A stretch of DNA of 64,000 nt from Cryptomeria japonica (Eukaryota; Streptophyta; Pinopsida; Cupressales; Cupressaceae), in the NCBI RefSeq assembly GCF_030272615.1, contig NC_081406.1, forward strand, positions 475,374,900 to 475,438,899, in the 5' to 3' direction. The notes beneath the pieces were generated by a model, which ran no database searches, was not told the origin of the DNA, and was given only the letters and a program-made list of their open reading frames with translations. A program made the position numbers and the translations under genes. Shown in pieces: positions 43,529 to 55,106 of this stretch. The stretch's first letter is position 1. Every line of letters starts with the position of its first letter.

Positions 43529-45835
43529 CTTACTTTTTGCCTTTTGTGACCTTGTGACGAGCATTTAAGAGTTCTATATGAGGATGGTTTAGAACCTAAT
43601 GCAAGATGACAATAATGTAAGACTCTAGACCTAAATATGGAATATGCAACACTAGACCAGATTCTCTATTAAGGATTTGGACGTGAGACTTGTTGAGTAT
43701 TATATTTTTGCAATGCAAGTTTTTCAAGCTCTTCTCTTAGAAGTTCTGCAGCAATTTCTCTATCAATTCTACGGGCAATTTTATACTTTCTGTTTAGCTC
43801 ATACTCAACTCCCATATAATGAGGTGCGTTTCTCTTTAATTTTCAAGCCAAGTTACCTAAACCATCAATGATTTCTCGTTGACCGCCATTTGGCACTAGA
43901 TTAGGTTGCTCGAAGGGGAGAAAACCATCACCTAGGAGACCCATTAAGACACATGCTATGACTTTCTAGGATGATTATGCAAATGATGATGGACTAAGAC
44001 GGATGTATATGAAATCTAATAAGGACCAAATCTAAGGACGTATATGAGGATGATAAGAAGGACATAAATGAGGACTATGCAAATTCTAAGGATGATAATA
44101 AAGACGTAAATGAGGACTTATGTAACTTCTAAGGATGATAATGAGGATGTAAATGAGGACTTATGCAACTTCTAAGAACGATAATAAGGACATAAATGAA
44201 GACTTGTGCAACTTCTAAGGACGATAATGAGGACTTATGTAACTTCTAAGGATGATAATGAGGACGTGAATGAGGACTTATGCAACTTCTAAGGATGATA
44301 ATGAGGATGTAAATAGGGACTTATGCAACTTCTAAGGATGATAATGAGGACGTAAATGAGGACTATGCAAGGACTGCCTATGGTCACAAGTATGTAAAAT
44401 TTTGAGTTTGTAGGATTGTCTTATGTTTCAAGATGAACTTTGTTTCTAGTAATTTTGTGTGTAGGACAAGTTTGTTGTTTTCCAAATTTGAGAATAGTTT
44501 GAAGATAGGTATAGCTAATTGAACTGTATTTTGACCAACTCTGAGAATTCAAAGCTACGTAAGATAGGGCCTGAAATAGCCCAAATATTGACTCAATACT
44601 GGTCTGGTAAAATGATACATATAAAAGCACAGAATACAATCTTAGGTTGGAAAGTGGACACCACTCAATGAGGTTGCCACAGCAAAATACCAAAATAAGA
44701 TGAACAGATAGAGAGTCTGGCAACACTGGCTCCACTCCATGACACACACTTCTCAGGCATGCCAGTCTCTCTTACCTTGATGATCCGAAGATCTTATTGC
44801 TGAGGGATTTATGTCTCATAATGCAAGGTACATGAGGGGTATCTATGGGGTACGATCCACACTCCCGGAATCACTGAATGTAGGATTTGGGCTACTAAGT
44901 TGGTTCTTATTGTAAATTTTGAGGGGTCCTGATCCAACGATGGATTCTTAGAGAAAGCCACTCAAGAATTTAGTTGAGCTTATTGATGCAAGGAAGGCCC
45001 CCACATACATCGAATTCACTCAACACTCTAGCCACTTGACCAGTATATTTATATAGCGGCTCAAAAAACCCGCTTGAGAGTATGTTGGGAGAGATGATAT
45101 CCCCAACGCATCCCAATTCAAAGTACCTCTGTGGGGTGATGAAATCCCCAGTCAAAGATACCCCTCACTACTAAAATGAAAAATTTGGGTGTTGTTATCA
45201 CCTTCTCCCTTTCTCCCAAGACCCTGTAGGTGGGTGGAAAGGTAGTTGATGCAACAGTAGGTCCACCCCAAACATGATAAAAAAGTTTTTTCCCTTTAAT
45301 AAAATGAAATGTGAGTTATTCTATTGATAAGCCCAATTCACGTTCATTTTAAAACCCATATTTAGGTGTGAGATACACATGTGAATGTCAATTTTAAAAC
45401 ACCAAACTGAAGTGTGATAACATGCATGTCAATTTTAACCAAGTTTATTTTAAGCCCAAAACTAAAGTGTGATAGCATGCATGTCCATTTTAACCAGGTT
45501 TATTTTAAGCCCAAAATTGAAGTGTGATAGCATGAGTGTTTATGATTCAGTAATAATCCTATCCTCTCTGTAAATTTGCCACATGTTGCAAACAGATAAT
45601 CAATAACCCAAGAAAATCCACAAAAAATAGAAGATTAACAATAAAAAAATGAATGTGTAATGATACCTAAGTGATTGTGTGATTTTGTATGACCAATTGT
45701 GTAATTTTGACAGAGCGATTGCGTAATTCTGACATAATGATTGCATGATACTAATAGAATGATTGTGTGATACTATCTAGGCGAATGCGTGATACACAGA
45801 CAAACCAAACAAAAATAAAAATAAAAAAATTAATT
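43529..45835 (-). other. leader region with minisatellites, no clear gene
   Basis: No coding signal was found. It has a 43-bp minisatellite at 44081-44369, a repeat of about 55 bp at 45403-45535, and degenerate 24-bp words with GATTGTGTGAT near 45665-45800. Confidence 0.6.
44081..44369. repeat. 43-bp minisatellite, seven copies
   Basis: Units start AACTTCTAAGGATGATAATG at 44081, 44124, 44167, 44210, 44241, 44284 and 44327. The fourth is shortened to 31 bp. More diverged units lie to the left (from about 44030). Confidence 0.95.
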
Positions 45836-46084
45836 CTAGTCTGGAACCTGCAAAACATATTCTGATGCCCTAGCAAGATCTCTCATCATCCACTCTATGT
45901 TAAGCAAATTGTATTTTACTCTATACGAGAGAACTAAGTTGTTGTATCTATCAATGGTTGGTTGGTCATCTAGATCTCGTATCTTCTTTTCTGCCTTTAG
46001 GATTTGGTGATAGCATCTGCCTTGTCTTCTTTGTTCCTTCGTCCTCCTTGTCCTTGAAATCTTGAATTCTACCTTATGTGCCAT
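45836..46084 (-). CDS. small basic ORF in the gypsy B leader, 82 aa
   Basis: ATG at 46084 gives a Lys/Arg-rich helix-prone protein with RTRRTKEQRRQGRCYHQILK and EWMMRDLARASEYVL. It lies between primer-binding site and gag on the element's sense strand. I do not recognise a family. It may be an extra 5' ORF or chance, and is included because it is intact in an otherwise decayed element. Confidence 0.35.
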   Translation of the reverse strand: MAHKVEFKISRTRRTKEQRRQGRCYHQILKAEKKIRDLDDQPTIDRYNNLVLSYRVKYNLLNIEWMMRDLARASEYVLQVPD

Positions 46085-46422
46085 AAGATGTCATAATTAA
46101 AGCATATTCAGATTTAACAAATTTACTATAGAATCAAGACAGAACATAGTGCAGCTAATGAGGAAAATAAGAAAAACAGAACACATAAACCAACCAACGA
46201 ATGAGTGGCAGGCTTTGATCAATTGTGTGATGGGTTGCACGCGAATGTGTGACCCTATGTTCTCGATTGTGTGATTATATAAATGCGATTGTGTGATTAT
46301 ATAAACGCAATTATGTGATTCTGACCCTATTATGCAATTTGTACAAACCTACAAAAAATGAAAAAAAAAATTGTACGATCTGCAAAATCACACAAAAAAT
46401 AAAGAAGGTTAAATTGTTGTTA

Positions 46423-46441
46423 GTTCATGTTGGGTTCACCA
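46423..46441 (-). promoter_or_regulatory. primer-binding site of gypsy B
   Basis: The plus strand GTTCATGTTGGGTTCACCA is followed by AAA and the LTR at 46445. Two transitions separate it from the site at 18685. The words GCGATTGTGTGATT recur at 46250-46330 just left of it; otherwise 46085-46422 has no feature. Confidence 0.85.
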
Positions 46442-47329
46442 AAATATCATATCATAAAATTCATCATGTAATCAACTATAAATCAGAGGGGAACCATGAA
46501 TCCCTATCCTAATAGAATTCAAACAAAAACTCAATGAAATATAGATGCATATAGATTAATTCTAAACAATATAGAACTCCCTATTGTGCATCTCGGCTTC
46601 CATTGCTCTTCTCTTCTTCGTGGTATGGTGGCTCTCAGATATTGCACTGGCAACCTGCAAATGACACAAAGATTCAAAGTTCATGATTGTTGAAAATAGA
46701 GATTGAATGCTCAATTTATAGATTATTGGAGAGGATTGATTGAAAGGTGAAACATAATACATTGAATAGATTAAATGAGTCAACTGATTGAGAAAAAGTT
46801 GATTGAAGGATGAAAAAGGGTGATTGGAGGAAATAAAGAGGAGGAGATAGTTAACTAATTGGAAGCTGATTTACAGCTTTATTTAGAAAAACCTAACTAA
46901 AAGATAGAAATACGAATGAAGAGATAATTGAATTAATTAATTAATTGATTGATTGATTGATTGAATTAATTAATTTAACATGTTCTTGAACTTTGACTTT
47001 TATTTTCAATTTAATCTTTGATTGAGATTTAATTCAAATATTGAATTTATTTTAAATTCAATTTATTATTTGAATATATTTAGAACTTGACTTTGATTTT
47101 CAATTTGAATTTTGAAATCATGCACATGTATTTGAAATTAGAAGAATTAGAATTTGAATGAAATCAAATGAAATTAGATGAAATAATGAAATTAGAATTT
47201 GGGAATTTGGAATTGGAATAATTAATTAGTTAATTAAATAATTTAAAGAAACTATTTAATTATTTAAAAAATGAATTTAATTAAATAATAAAGTAGGATC
47301 CCTCCTGAAAGCATGCTTCAAGACTGGGT

Positions 47330-48237
47330 CGCCAAAGCCTGCTCTCCTCATGGAGTCAGGCTTGTTTCGCTTTTCAAACCCTTCCCATGTCAAGGCTATT
47401 CTCTCTCATGGGTCATGGACTATTAGGTCGTCCCTTCTAGTCTTCCAGCACTGGTCTCACGATTTTTCTATTTCAGATGACAAAAAATTGTGAGTTCTAG
47501 TCTAGGTCGTGTTCCCTACTCTTCCTTTGCCTTGTTGGCCCTTCATGCAAACCATTACTCAGTTTGTTGGAAAATTTCTTGGCCTCGAGCCAAACCATTT
47601 TTGTAATGCTCGCCCTCAAAAGAGGGTATGTGTTGAGGTTGACCTTTCTTGTAACCTGAAAGAAACTATTGATATTCAAGTGGGCAGTACCACCTTCACC
47701 CAGAAGGTGCTTTATCTGAACCTACCCAACACTTGTTATCGATGCCAATTGGCGGATCACAAGATCAAGGATTGTCCCTTGGAAACTCCAAAATTAAAAC
47801 ACCTTGTTAAGGAATCTGGCTATTGATCAATGGAGGGAGCCAAGAAGGATGAATGGACCATAGTGGTTCACAAAGGAAAAACCCCTGCAGTTTTGGCCCA
47901 AAAGACTCCTGTCGATTCTAGTTCTCAACCAACAATGGATCCTCCTGTGTAGTCTCTATCTTCCCAGGCGGCTCCCACTCCGATTTCAAACCCTGCTCAA
48001 TAGGGGAATGCTTCTTCTGAGGGTGTTGCTTGCCCTCCTTGGGTGCACACTCCTCAGGCTATTTCTACGATTTCTGCTCCACACTCTCTATGTCATTCTC
48101 GCAGCCCCTTAGAGCGTGCAGAGACTATAGATGGTGGTTCAGAAAAACGGCAAGTCATCTCCAGTGGTTAACAGGATTTTTTACGCAATAGTTTCTCCTC
48201 TCTTGGGGACGAAAATGATATGTTGGTTTTGTCATGA
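47330..48237 (+). pseudogene. LINE ORF1, DUF4283-like with CCHC zinc knuckle
   Basis: The N-terminal part shows GLFRFSNPSHVKAILSHGSW. The conserved body is 47509-47826 with PLPCWPFMQTITQFVGKFLG and RVCVEVDLSCNLKETI, then the zinc knuckle CYRCQLADHKIKDCP near residue 80 of that segment. After a stop the frame continues with a Pro/Ser-rich tail to TGA at 48235-48237. ORF1 proteins bind LINE RNA. Stops at 47949, 48001 and about 48169 are at likely Gln codons. Confidence 0.82.
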
Positions 48238-49349
48238 ATTACATCTCATGGAATGTTCAAGGTATCATAGACCTCGCTAGAAAGTATTATGTTCAAGATG
48301 TCCATCAACGTATTGTAGGCCTAGATGTTCTTTGCCTCCAGGAAGTTAAAACTATAGGTTTCATGCTTAATGTTGCATGTCGTGTTATTTGGCCAGATAG
48401 GCTTGTTTTTTTATCACAACGTGAAGCTGGTCGAGGGGGATTTGTCACTCTCCTTTCACCTCGGTGGTGCTCTGCAGTTATTTCTCATGGAGTTGATCCC
48501 ATCCAATGTGTCATCTGGGTTTTACTTTCTATTGATAATCATTTTGTTGGGATCATTAATGTTTATGCTCCCAATGATTCGGTTGAAAGATCATACCTCT
48601 TACAATGGATTACAGATAATTTTCCTCGTGCCACTTGGGTCATGTGTAGGGACTTCAATATGGTTGAGGTGGCTTCTGATAAGGACAGTTTTTTTCCTTT
48701 CCACTGGACAGCTGGAGAGCGAGAAGCCTGGTATTATATGTGCAATAAATTGGGTCTTTTCGACCCAAACACCAACCACCACCATCCTGGTGGGGTCTGG
48801 CACACTTGGTCTAATTTCAGAGCTGGCTCTGACAGAATTCTTAAAAGGCTTCATCATGCTATGATATCTGCACAATTTTTTTTCTCTTTTTCTGAAGATC
48901 TTGATATGCCCATCACTCCTCTTTTTGATGTGACGTTGTCAGACCACTTCCCCATAAAGTTTAGCACTGAATGGCAAACAGCTAGGTAGCGTCCTTCCAA
49001 ACCACAATTTTACCTCAACACGTCTCTTCTACACCATCAGTCCATGATGGCCCACATTCAAAGAGTGTGGAATCTTGAGCCAAGGCCCTGTCATCACACT
49101 GGTTGGATTGAGTGGTGGCATGATGCCATTTCCCGTTCTATGAGGTTTTTGCAAATTTATGGTAGGCAACTTGCCATCTACCGCAAGTGGTCATATGATG
49201 TGACCACCAAAGCTCTATGTGCCGCCACAGAAGCTTTGGCTTTGAATCCCTTTGATTCTACCTTACAACTTCGTTTACCTAGCTCTGACACCAGAAGCAA
49301 GTTGTTGATAGTCACTCTGCCAGAGGAGCTCAAACCAAAGCCAAATTAA
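48234..49349 (+). pseudogene. LINE ORF2, endonuclease domain
   Basis: ATG at 48234 overlaps the ORF1 stop as ATGA. MNYISWNVQGI, LDVLCLQEVKT, VGIINVYAPNDS, WVMCRDFNMVE and LSDHFPIKF are the APE-type endonuclease motifs (Asn, Glu, Tyr, Asp-Asn, Asp-His). The first 251 codons are open and look near-intact; GDFN reads RDFN. After a TAG at 48987 the same frame continues to 49347 and then shifts. The domain nicks target DNA. Confidence 0.9.
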
Positions 49350-52090
49350 ACTGGCTTAAGGTGGGTGATAGAGCTTCTAAGGAGTTCTTCTTGGCTCTTC
49401 GTGCCGGTCACAACTCTGTTCGGATTAAGAAAATAAAAGAGGGATAGGCTCTTCTCACAGAGTTGCTTGACATATTGAAAGCCTTTGTCTGTCATTATGA
49501 GAAGGTGCTCATAGCGCAGGGAGATTCTTCGGCCAGAACCCAAGCCTTACAAGATTGCTTAGTTGTTGTTCCTAAATGGCTCTCTGACTTGCAACAAGCC
49601 TTCTGTGATCTCTTACTGACCATTGATGATCTCAAGAAGCCGGTTTTTCTATGGCTGATGACAAAGCCCCAGACTGTGATGGCTTCCCCTATGAATTCTA
49701 CAAATCTCTTTGGCCTTGTGTTGGTCTTGACCTTCATAAGGTCTATCTGGAAGCTTTTTATTCCCGCTCCTTGGGAAAAATGATTAATCAGGGTAATATC
49801 AAGTTTATCCCTAAGGCTGGGGATCCAGAGGATATTTGCAATTGGCGGCCTATCACCTTGCTTAATGTCTCTTATAAGATCATTGCCAAAGCTTTGGTCC
49901 TTAATATTCGGCATCTCCTTCCACTTATTGTCTGCCCAGAACAGACTGGATTTATTAAATCTAGGTTTATTCTGGACAATATTATTGTTGTTTGGGAAGG
50001 TATAGATTGGGCCAAATTCTCTCAACAGTGGGCAATCTTTCTTAAGATTGACTATGCTAAAGTGTATGATCTCATTGAATGGCCTTTTATCTTGGCTATG
50101 CTCAAAGCCCTAGGCTTTGGTCCCCGGTTCATCTAGTCTGTGTAAATGCTATTCGGGGATGCCTCATCTTGCATTACCATTAATGGTCGGTAGTCTGAGG
50201 CTTTTGGCCTTTTCAAATTTATTCACCAGGGGTGCCCTTTGGCTCCTTCCTTATATGTTCTTGCAGCAGAAGGGTTTGGTTACTTACTTCCTAATGCTAT
50301 CATTGTTGGGCATATCTGTGGTATCTCCCTACCTGAGTCACCTTCCCAACTTGTCAATGGCAACTTTGCCGATGATTCCTTTTTCACTCTCATTGAGGAT
50401 GAAGATAATGTGTAGTTTTCTCTTCAATGTCTTAACACTTTTTGCTTGGCTTCTGGTTCGGCCATTCAGTGGCACAAGACGCAATGTTATAGATAGTCCT
50501 TTCTTCCTGCTCTACCTTGGATCTTTCAATATGATTGGAAATGGCTTCAGCATGGCCATATATTTTTATTTTTGGGCATTCCTTTCGCCTTCCAAGCTTT
50601 GCCTTTGAATCTCTGGCAAGCGGTTTTAGACAGAATCGAGAAAAAATTTGCCTACTGGATCACCAAGCCTCTCTCTTTGGCTGGTAAATTCCAGGTCTAT
50701 TCCAAAGTGTTGGCCACCACCCATGTTTACTATTCTTCATGTTGGGCTCCTTCAAAGGCCTCTTACATGAAGTTGGAAAGACTTATGCAGGCTTTTATTT
50801 GGGCCTCTGAGTCTAACCATCATGGTTTTCATAGGGTTGCTTGGGAGTATTGTTGTCTACCTAAGGAATCCGGAAGACTCGGCCTTATTTCCACCCAGAA
50901 CCAAGGGTTGGCCTTATGTACTAAATGGGTTATCAGAGCCTTATCTAGAGATGAGGCCTAGAAAATTCTTCTCCGACATTGCATTTCTTCAGGCTTTCCT
51001 TCTAAAAGGTCAACCTGGAAGGGGATAGGCTTGCAAACCTTGCTCACCATGACAGACCATGTTTAGATACAAGGTTATTTTGTGGTCAAAATTATCCAGC
51101 ATGCTTGGTAAGCTATCAAGCCTTGGTTGCAGTGGGTTGGTGATGGTTTTCAGGATGGATTGTCCATGAATCAGCACAACCTCTAGTGGTCCCCTCTTTT
51201 TCAGGTGCAAGGGTTTCCTTTGGCCAAAATTCAAGGTAGCAATGCTTTGCGCTTTCACAAGCATGGCATTTGTACCCCTAAGGATCTTTTTTCCAGATCT
51301 ACTATGAGCCTCCAGTCTTTGGAGGACCTCCAGGTCTAGTTTCTCCTATCTCGGCCAGATTGGCAGACTTATGACCTTTTGGTTTCAGCCCTTCCCTCAA
51401 ATTTGCTTCATAAGCTCAGTATTTGGTCTGTTAGACCTTGGTGGAAAGACTGGAAGTGGTATCCTTGGACTCCTTTTACCAACTACAAACCCAAAATGGG
51501 TTATCTCTGGCTGGTTCCTCATTTGCCTATGGCTCATACTCTCAACCAGCGATAGCACTTGCAGTCTTCCCAGACTGCCTGGAGATTCAGGTTTTTGACT
51601 GTCTGGTCCGCCATCACCGAGCCTAAGATTTCTCACTTTGCTTGGTGTGTTCTCTTTCAAGGTCTGCCTTTAGGTTCCAGACTCAAACATTTGGGAGTGT
51701 CTGACCCTCGATGCCCTTTTTGTGGTCACCTAGAAACTTTGATGCACATCTTTTGGTTCTGTAGAAGATCTTAGTAGTATTGGAGCTAGATTCATGACTT
51801 TTTTTGGCCTTTTTGGCCTAAGCCATTTTCCTGGCACATGGCTCTTCTGGGTGATTCACCTAGAATCCCCTATAAATTCTCCCAGATATGGCATGCTTTC
51901 AAAGTGGAGATCCTTTTCACTCTTTGGAAGGATAGAAATGCTGTTATTTTTTCTCACAGCTGCTTGGATATTAATGTTTCGCTTTATACCAAAGCTTGCC
52001 TTTATAACAATGTATTAATGCAGATTCAGGTTCAATCTGATAAGGTGGCCCTTGAGGTGACCCACCTTCAGGAACTCCTTCAACACTAGG
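49350..52090 (+). pseudogene. LINE ORF2, reverse transcriptase and zf-RVT C-terminus
   Basis: RT motifs: MADDKAPDCDGFPYEFYKSL at 49651, NWRPITLLNVSYKIIAKAL, FLKIDYAKVYDLIEW, HQGCPLAPSLYVL and the catalytic FADDS at 50364-50378. The C-terminus has WSAITEPKISHFAWCVLFQG and CPFCGHLETLMHIFWFC (zf-RVT zinc-binding). Many stops sit at Trp or Gln positions, plus a few frameshifts. RT copies LINE RNA at the nick. Confidence 0.9.
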
Positions 52091-52686
52091 GTAATGCCCC
52101 TTGTGTGATTGCCCGAGTACCACCGGACTCTATCTTTGTCGACCATACTCCACCCCATGGTCGTCAGCATGGTCGCAACTCCTATACCCATCGCTCTCAG
52201 ACCCCGCAGTCCTAGCCTCCCCACCGCCCTTCAGGCGGGAGAGATGTTCCTTGGCGTTGCCGCTCGGCTTCCCGTCATGGCATGACTCTAGCTTGGGGTG
52301 GCCCTCTAATGCTCCTGTGGCCTTTTCTCCTCCTGCTATTGATTCTGGGTGGCCCTCTACCACCACCTCCAATTTTCCTCGCCTGGCTTTGGTGATCTTG
52401 CCTCCCAGGCAGGAGGAAGCAGAAATTGAAAGAGAGCCTGAAGATGGGTGGTCTATGTCAGACCTGACCTCGTATGGGGCAAAAAAGATGACCCTAATCC
52501 TCCTCCCTCAGCTGCCACTACTTTGGCTACCTGAGGAAGTTTTTGATGAATAGCTTGTTGTCGTGTTTTTTGTATCTGGTCGTTGGCTGAGTGACTCTCG
52601 CGGGGTGATCTTGTTTCCCCTAGCCTTTTTTTTGTGAATATGTACTTTAATATTTCTTATTAATAGAGAAGGTCTATTCATCAAAG
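52091..52686 (+). other. LINE ORF2 tail and 3' UTR
   Basis: 52091-52220 reads as a His/Pro-rich ORF2 tail with stops. Several overlapping frames are open through 52553 because the region is GC-rich; I do not call them genes. The 3' UTR ends with a TTAATAGAGAAGG stretch and CATCAAAG instead of a long poly(A). Confidence 0.6.
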
Positions 52687-53067
52687 AAAGATTATTTAAA
52701 TTAAAGGATTAAAATCATAATTAATTAAATAATAAATATTTAATTAATATTTAGAAAAGGGTTTATGATTAATTGAATAGAGATAGAAATTGAAAATGAA
52801 TTTATTTAAATAATAAAGATTATTTAAATTGAGGATTAAAAATCACAATTAATTAAATAATAAATATTTAATTAACATTAGAAAATGGTTTAAATGATTA
52901 AATGATGATAGAATTGAAATAGAAATAATTAGTAAGATGATGAGGAAATATGAAATTAGAAGAATAAGATTAATTAACTTAATTAAATAATTAAAGAATT
53001 ATTTAATTAATTGGACAAATAATTAGTACCTGATCAATGAGACATTTTTAGGTGTCTACAGCGAGAT

Positions 53068-54330
53068 TGTTAGCAATTTGGAGGATTTGATTATGTGTTG
53101 CATTGACTTTTTGTCATTGATGGCAACACTAGTTGTTTTGGTTGTTTACTAGTTTCTGATTGGTTCCAGTAGAGTGGTTGGTTTATGATATTGATCTGGT
53201 ATGATCTGGTATGATTTGTTTTGTGGAATTGGTTTGGATATATCATTCATGCTATTTAGATGTGTATCACTATCAGTTGGTTCAGGATTTGATGACTCGA
53301 GAGCTATCATTTGTTCTAGTAAGCCTTTTGGTCATCGGTAAGGGTTTTACCGATATAACTTTGTTGAAGACCTTTTGATGCACGTGATAAGTTGTGTTGG
53401 TGTGACTTCTAGATGGCGTTCAAGATGTTGTTGGTTATCTTGTTCATGTTCTAGTTCATTCATGGTGTTGGATTTGGTTTATGGCAACCTATTTTGGGTT
53501 CGATGTTATCTAGCTTATGGACCGGTTTATGTAATGTGTTGGAGGATGTTCCTGATGCATTACCGGCAGGATTTAATGATTGGTTTACATTGTTTTCAGC
53601 CTAAGATGACTTGGTTGATCATTGGATTGTGGGTTTACGTTATTAATTTATTGTATTATCTTTTAGGTGGCCGACCTAATTGTTTAGGTCCCGGGTTGGT
53701 ACAAATATGATGTAAGATCTCTTTGTAGATCGTGGGCATATGAGATTATAGTTATCTAGTTGTGAATAATGTTGTAATCATATGTAGAAGGTTTGGTCAA
53801 TCATGGGTGATCAAATTGGGTTTGTGGAAGAGGTTTGAGACCTCTAGTATTGAGCTTATCTGGAACTGTACTCTGGCATAAGCGATGCTATACTTGCAAT
53901 TCAATCTTCATTCTGAATTGTAGTCTGAATTTATTTTGTATTCAGTGAGGCTCTTTTTTGTGATGAGCAGTGTGCTCTAGGCTATTGGCCTTCTTGCATG
54001 TGCAGGCCCCTCATATTGTAATCAAATACTTACTACAGAAGTATTATCTGATAGTGGGTAGGCTTCCCATTGTAGTTTTTCCCTTTACTAGGTTTTTCAC
54101 GTACAAATCTTGGTGTCATGTGTTATGGATTGATGATAACTGTTATTTGATTTATGCTTATGTTCAATTTCTATATTAGTTATTTCGGTATTTGGTTTAT
54201 GCATTCCGGTATTGAGTTTATGTGTTCTGGTAATAAGGTTTTGAATTTTTAAAGTTCTATAATCCGGTGACAGCTGATTCAGCCCCCCCCCACCTCTAAG
54301 TTGTCCTCTAGTTATCTTAGTTGTCTAACA
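53068..54330 (+). repeat. 3' LTR of copia A
   Basis: It is 1263 bp, starting TGTTAGCAATTTGG and ending TTGTCTAACA, and matches 26194-27451 with many substitutions. The TATA box reads TACAAATATG at 53700, one change from the 5' LTR. Confidence 0.92.
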
Positions 54331-54760
54331 GAAGCTACCTAGGCTTATGATAGAGCTTGTACAAAGTTCAAAGGGAGAGATGATCAAATAAATTTCACTA
54401 GTGCAGTTGCAAAATTTTCAAAATCTTAGAAACTATTTCAAGATTCTTTCACTCCTGATGAAATTCTTCATTTAATTAAGGGTCAAAACTATGATAGATA
54501 ACAATATAAGTATCTGAAGTTAAATGCTTGTCACATACATCATCAATTGGATATAATTCCAGGAGATCCCATGATGGTGAAATATCATGAAAAGATCAGA
54601 GTAGAAAACCAACAATCATTTCCATGGATCTACATGACTTGGAAAAAGAAAATCTATTTGAGATTGAAATCGGTAGAAAATGGAAAAAAACTGAAAGATT
54701 TGATTAGTCAGAGTTGTAGTTGTATCAATAGTTGTTATATTTTAAAATTATAGAAATTGA
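54331..54760 (+). pseudogene. RAV/AP2-like pseudogene, 3' part
   Basis: The frame continues from 26193: AYDRACTKFKGRDDQINFTS completes the AP2-type domain. It is followed by FQDSFTPDEILHLIKGQNYD, comparable to the region after AP2 in RAV proteins that contains EIVDMLRKHTY. Then LDIIPGDPMMVKYHEKIRVE and a Lys-rich end. Three stops are present. The homologous inverted copy is 55107-55730. Confidence 0.6.
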
Positions 54761-55106
54761 TTATGAGTTTGCAATCTTTTTACATATAATCTCTATTTTG
54801 ATTAATAAAAGTAGTGAACAATGGTTATTAATATCTCTATTTTAATTGATATACTATATTGTATGATATTTTGTTGATTTCTTAATTTTATCATTGTTTT
54901 AGAGCTAGATTATGTATGGTTCCACTGTAGGAGTTCTAAGAAGATGAAAGTATCTTTAGAGTTGATTATCATAGAATTAGAAAGAGAATCTATTATAGAA
55001 ATAGTAACATAAATGTGGTGTGCAAAAGTGTGATTCATATGTTTTATGCATGAACTGAATCCAATTGTTTAGCTAAAATATTAATGATATCTAGTTGGTG
55101 ATGATT
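54761..55106. other. spacer between inverted RAV-like copies
   Basis: AT-rich, no coding signal. The similarity of the two arms ends near 54669 and 55107. Confidence 0.5.

Larger units (their letters stand above)
47294..52686 (+). mobile_element. L1-type LINE, 5'-truncated, inserted in the LTR
   Basis: ORF1 with DUF4283-like and CCHC parts, ORF2 with APE endonuclease, RT and zf-RVT, and a 3' tail TACTTTAATATTTCTTATTAATAG ending CATCAAAG identify a plant L1-clade LINE. ORF1 lacks its beginning, so the copy is 5' truncated. The flanking LTR sequence resumes at AAAGATTATTTAAATT. The duplication is short or decayed (AAAG at 47290-47293 and 52687-52690). Confidence 0.92.
28917..53060 (-). mobile_element. 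gypsy B: Tat-like Ty3/gypsy element with dual RNase H and antisense PMD gene
   Basis: Minus-strand order: 5' LTR (53060-46445, split by a LINE), primer-binding site, small ORF, gag, protease, G-patch-like segment, RT, RNase H, second RNase H, integrase, long spacer, an opposite-strand plant mobile domain gene, polypurine tract, 3' LTR. Two RNase H domains before integrase are a known feature of the Tat lineage. Without the LINE the element is about 18.8 kb. All genes carry stops or frameshifts, but the RT box YVDD is intact. Confidence 0.92.
46445..53060 (-). repeat. 5' LTR of gypsy B, split by a LINE
   Basis: 46445-47293 aligns with 28917-29835 less a deletion near 46745, and about 52687-53060 with the rest of the 3' LTR to TCTACA. 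The LTR start is decayed (TATCATATCA against TGTCGTATGC). An internal stretch near 46745 lacks about 60 bp present in the 3' LTR at 29215-29300. An extra TGATGAGGAAATATGAAA-like segment occurs at 52935-52955. Confidence 0.9.
26194..54330 (+). mobile_element. copia element A, outer layer of the nest
   Basis: LTRs at 26194-27451 and 53068-54330 have the same order and ends (TGTTGGC/TGTTAGC ... TCTAACA). An initiator-Met type primer-binding site lies at 27453. The interior is only about 1.5 kb, because most of gag, protease, integrase and RT is deleted; the rest of the span is the gypsy element inserted at its polypurine tract. Multiple AAAGGGGGAG tracts again suggest a Sirevirus-like origin. 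Confidence 0.92.

Noticed and set aside
43677-44400. Possible satellite or CRISPR-like array
   Set aside because: Units are directly adjacent without spacers; it is a simple 43-bp minisatellite in a plant element.
52101-52553. 150-codon ORF at the LINE 3' end
   Set aside because: The GC-rich tail keeps several frames open; the real ORF2 frame runs through the same bases.
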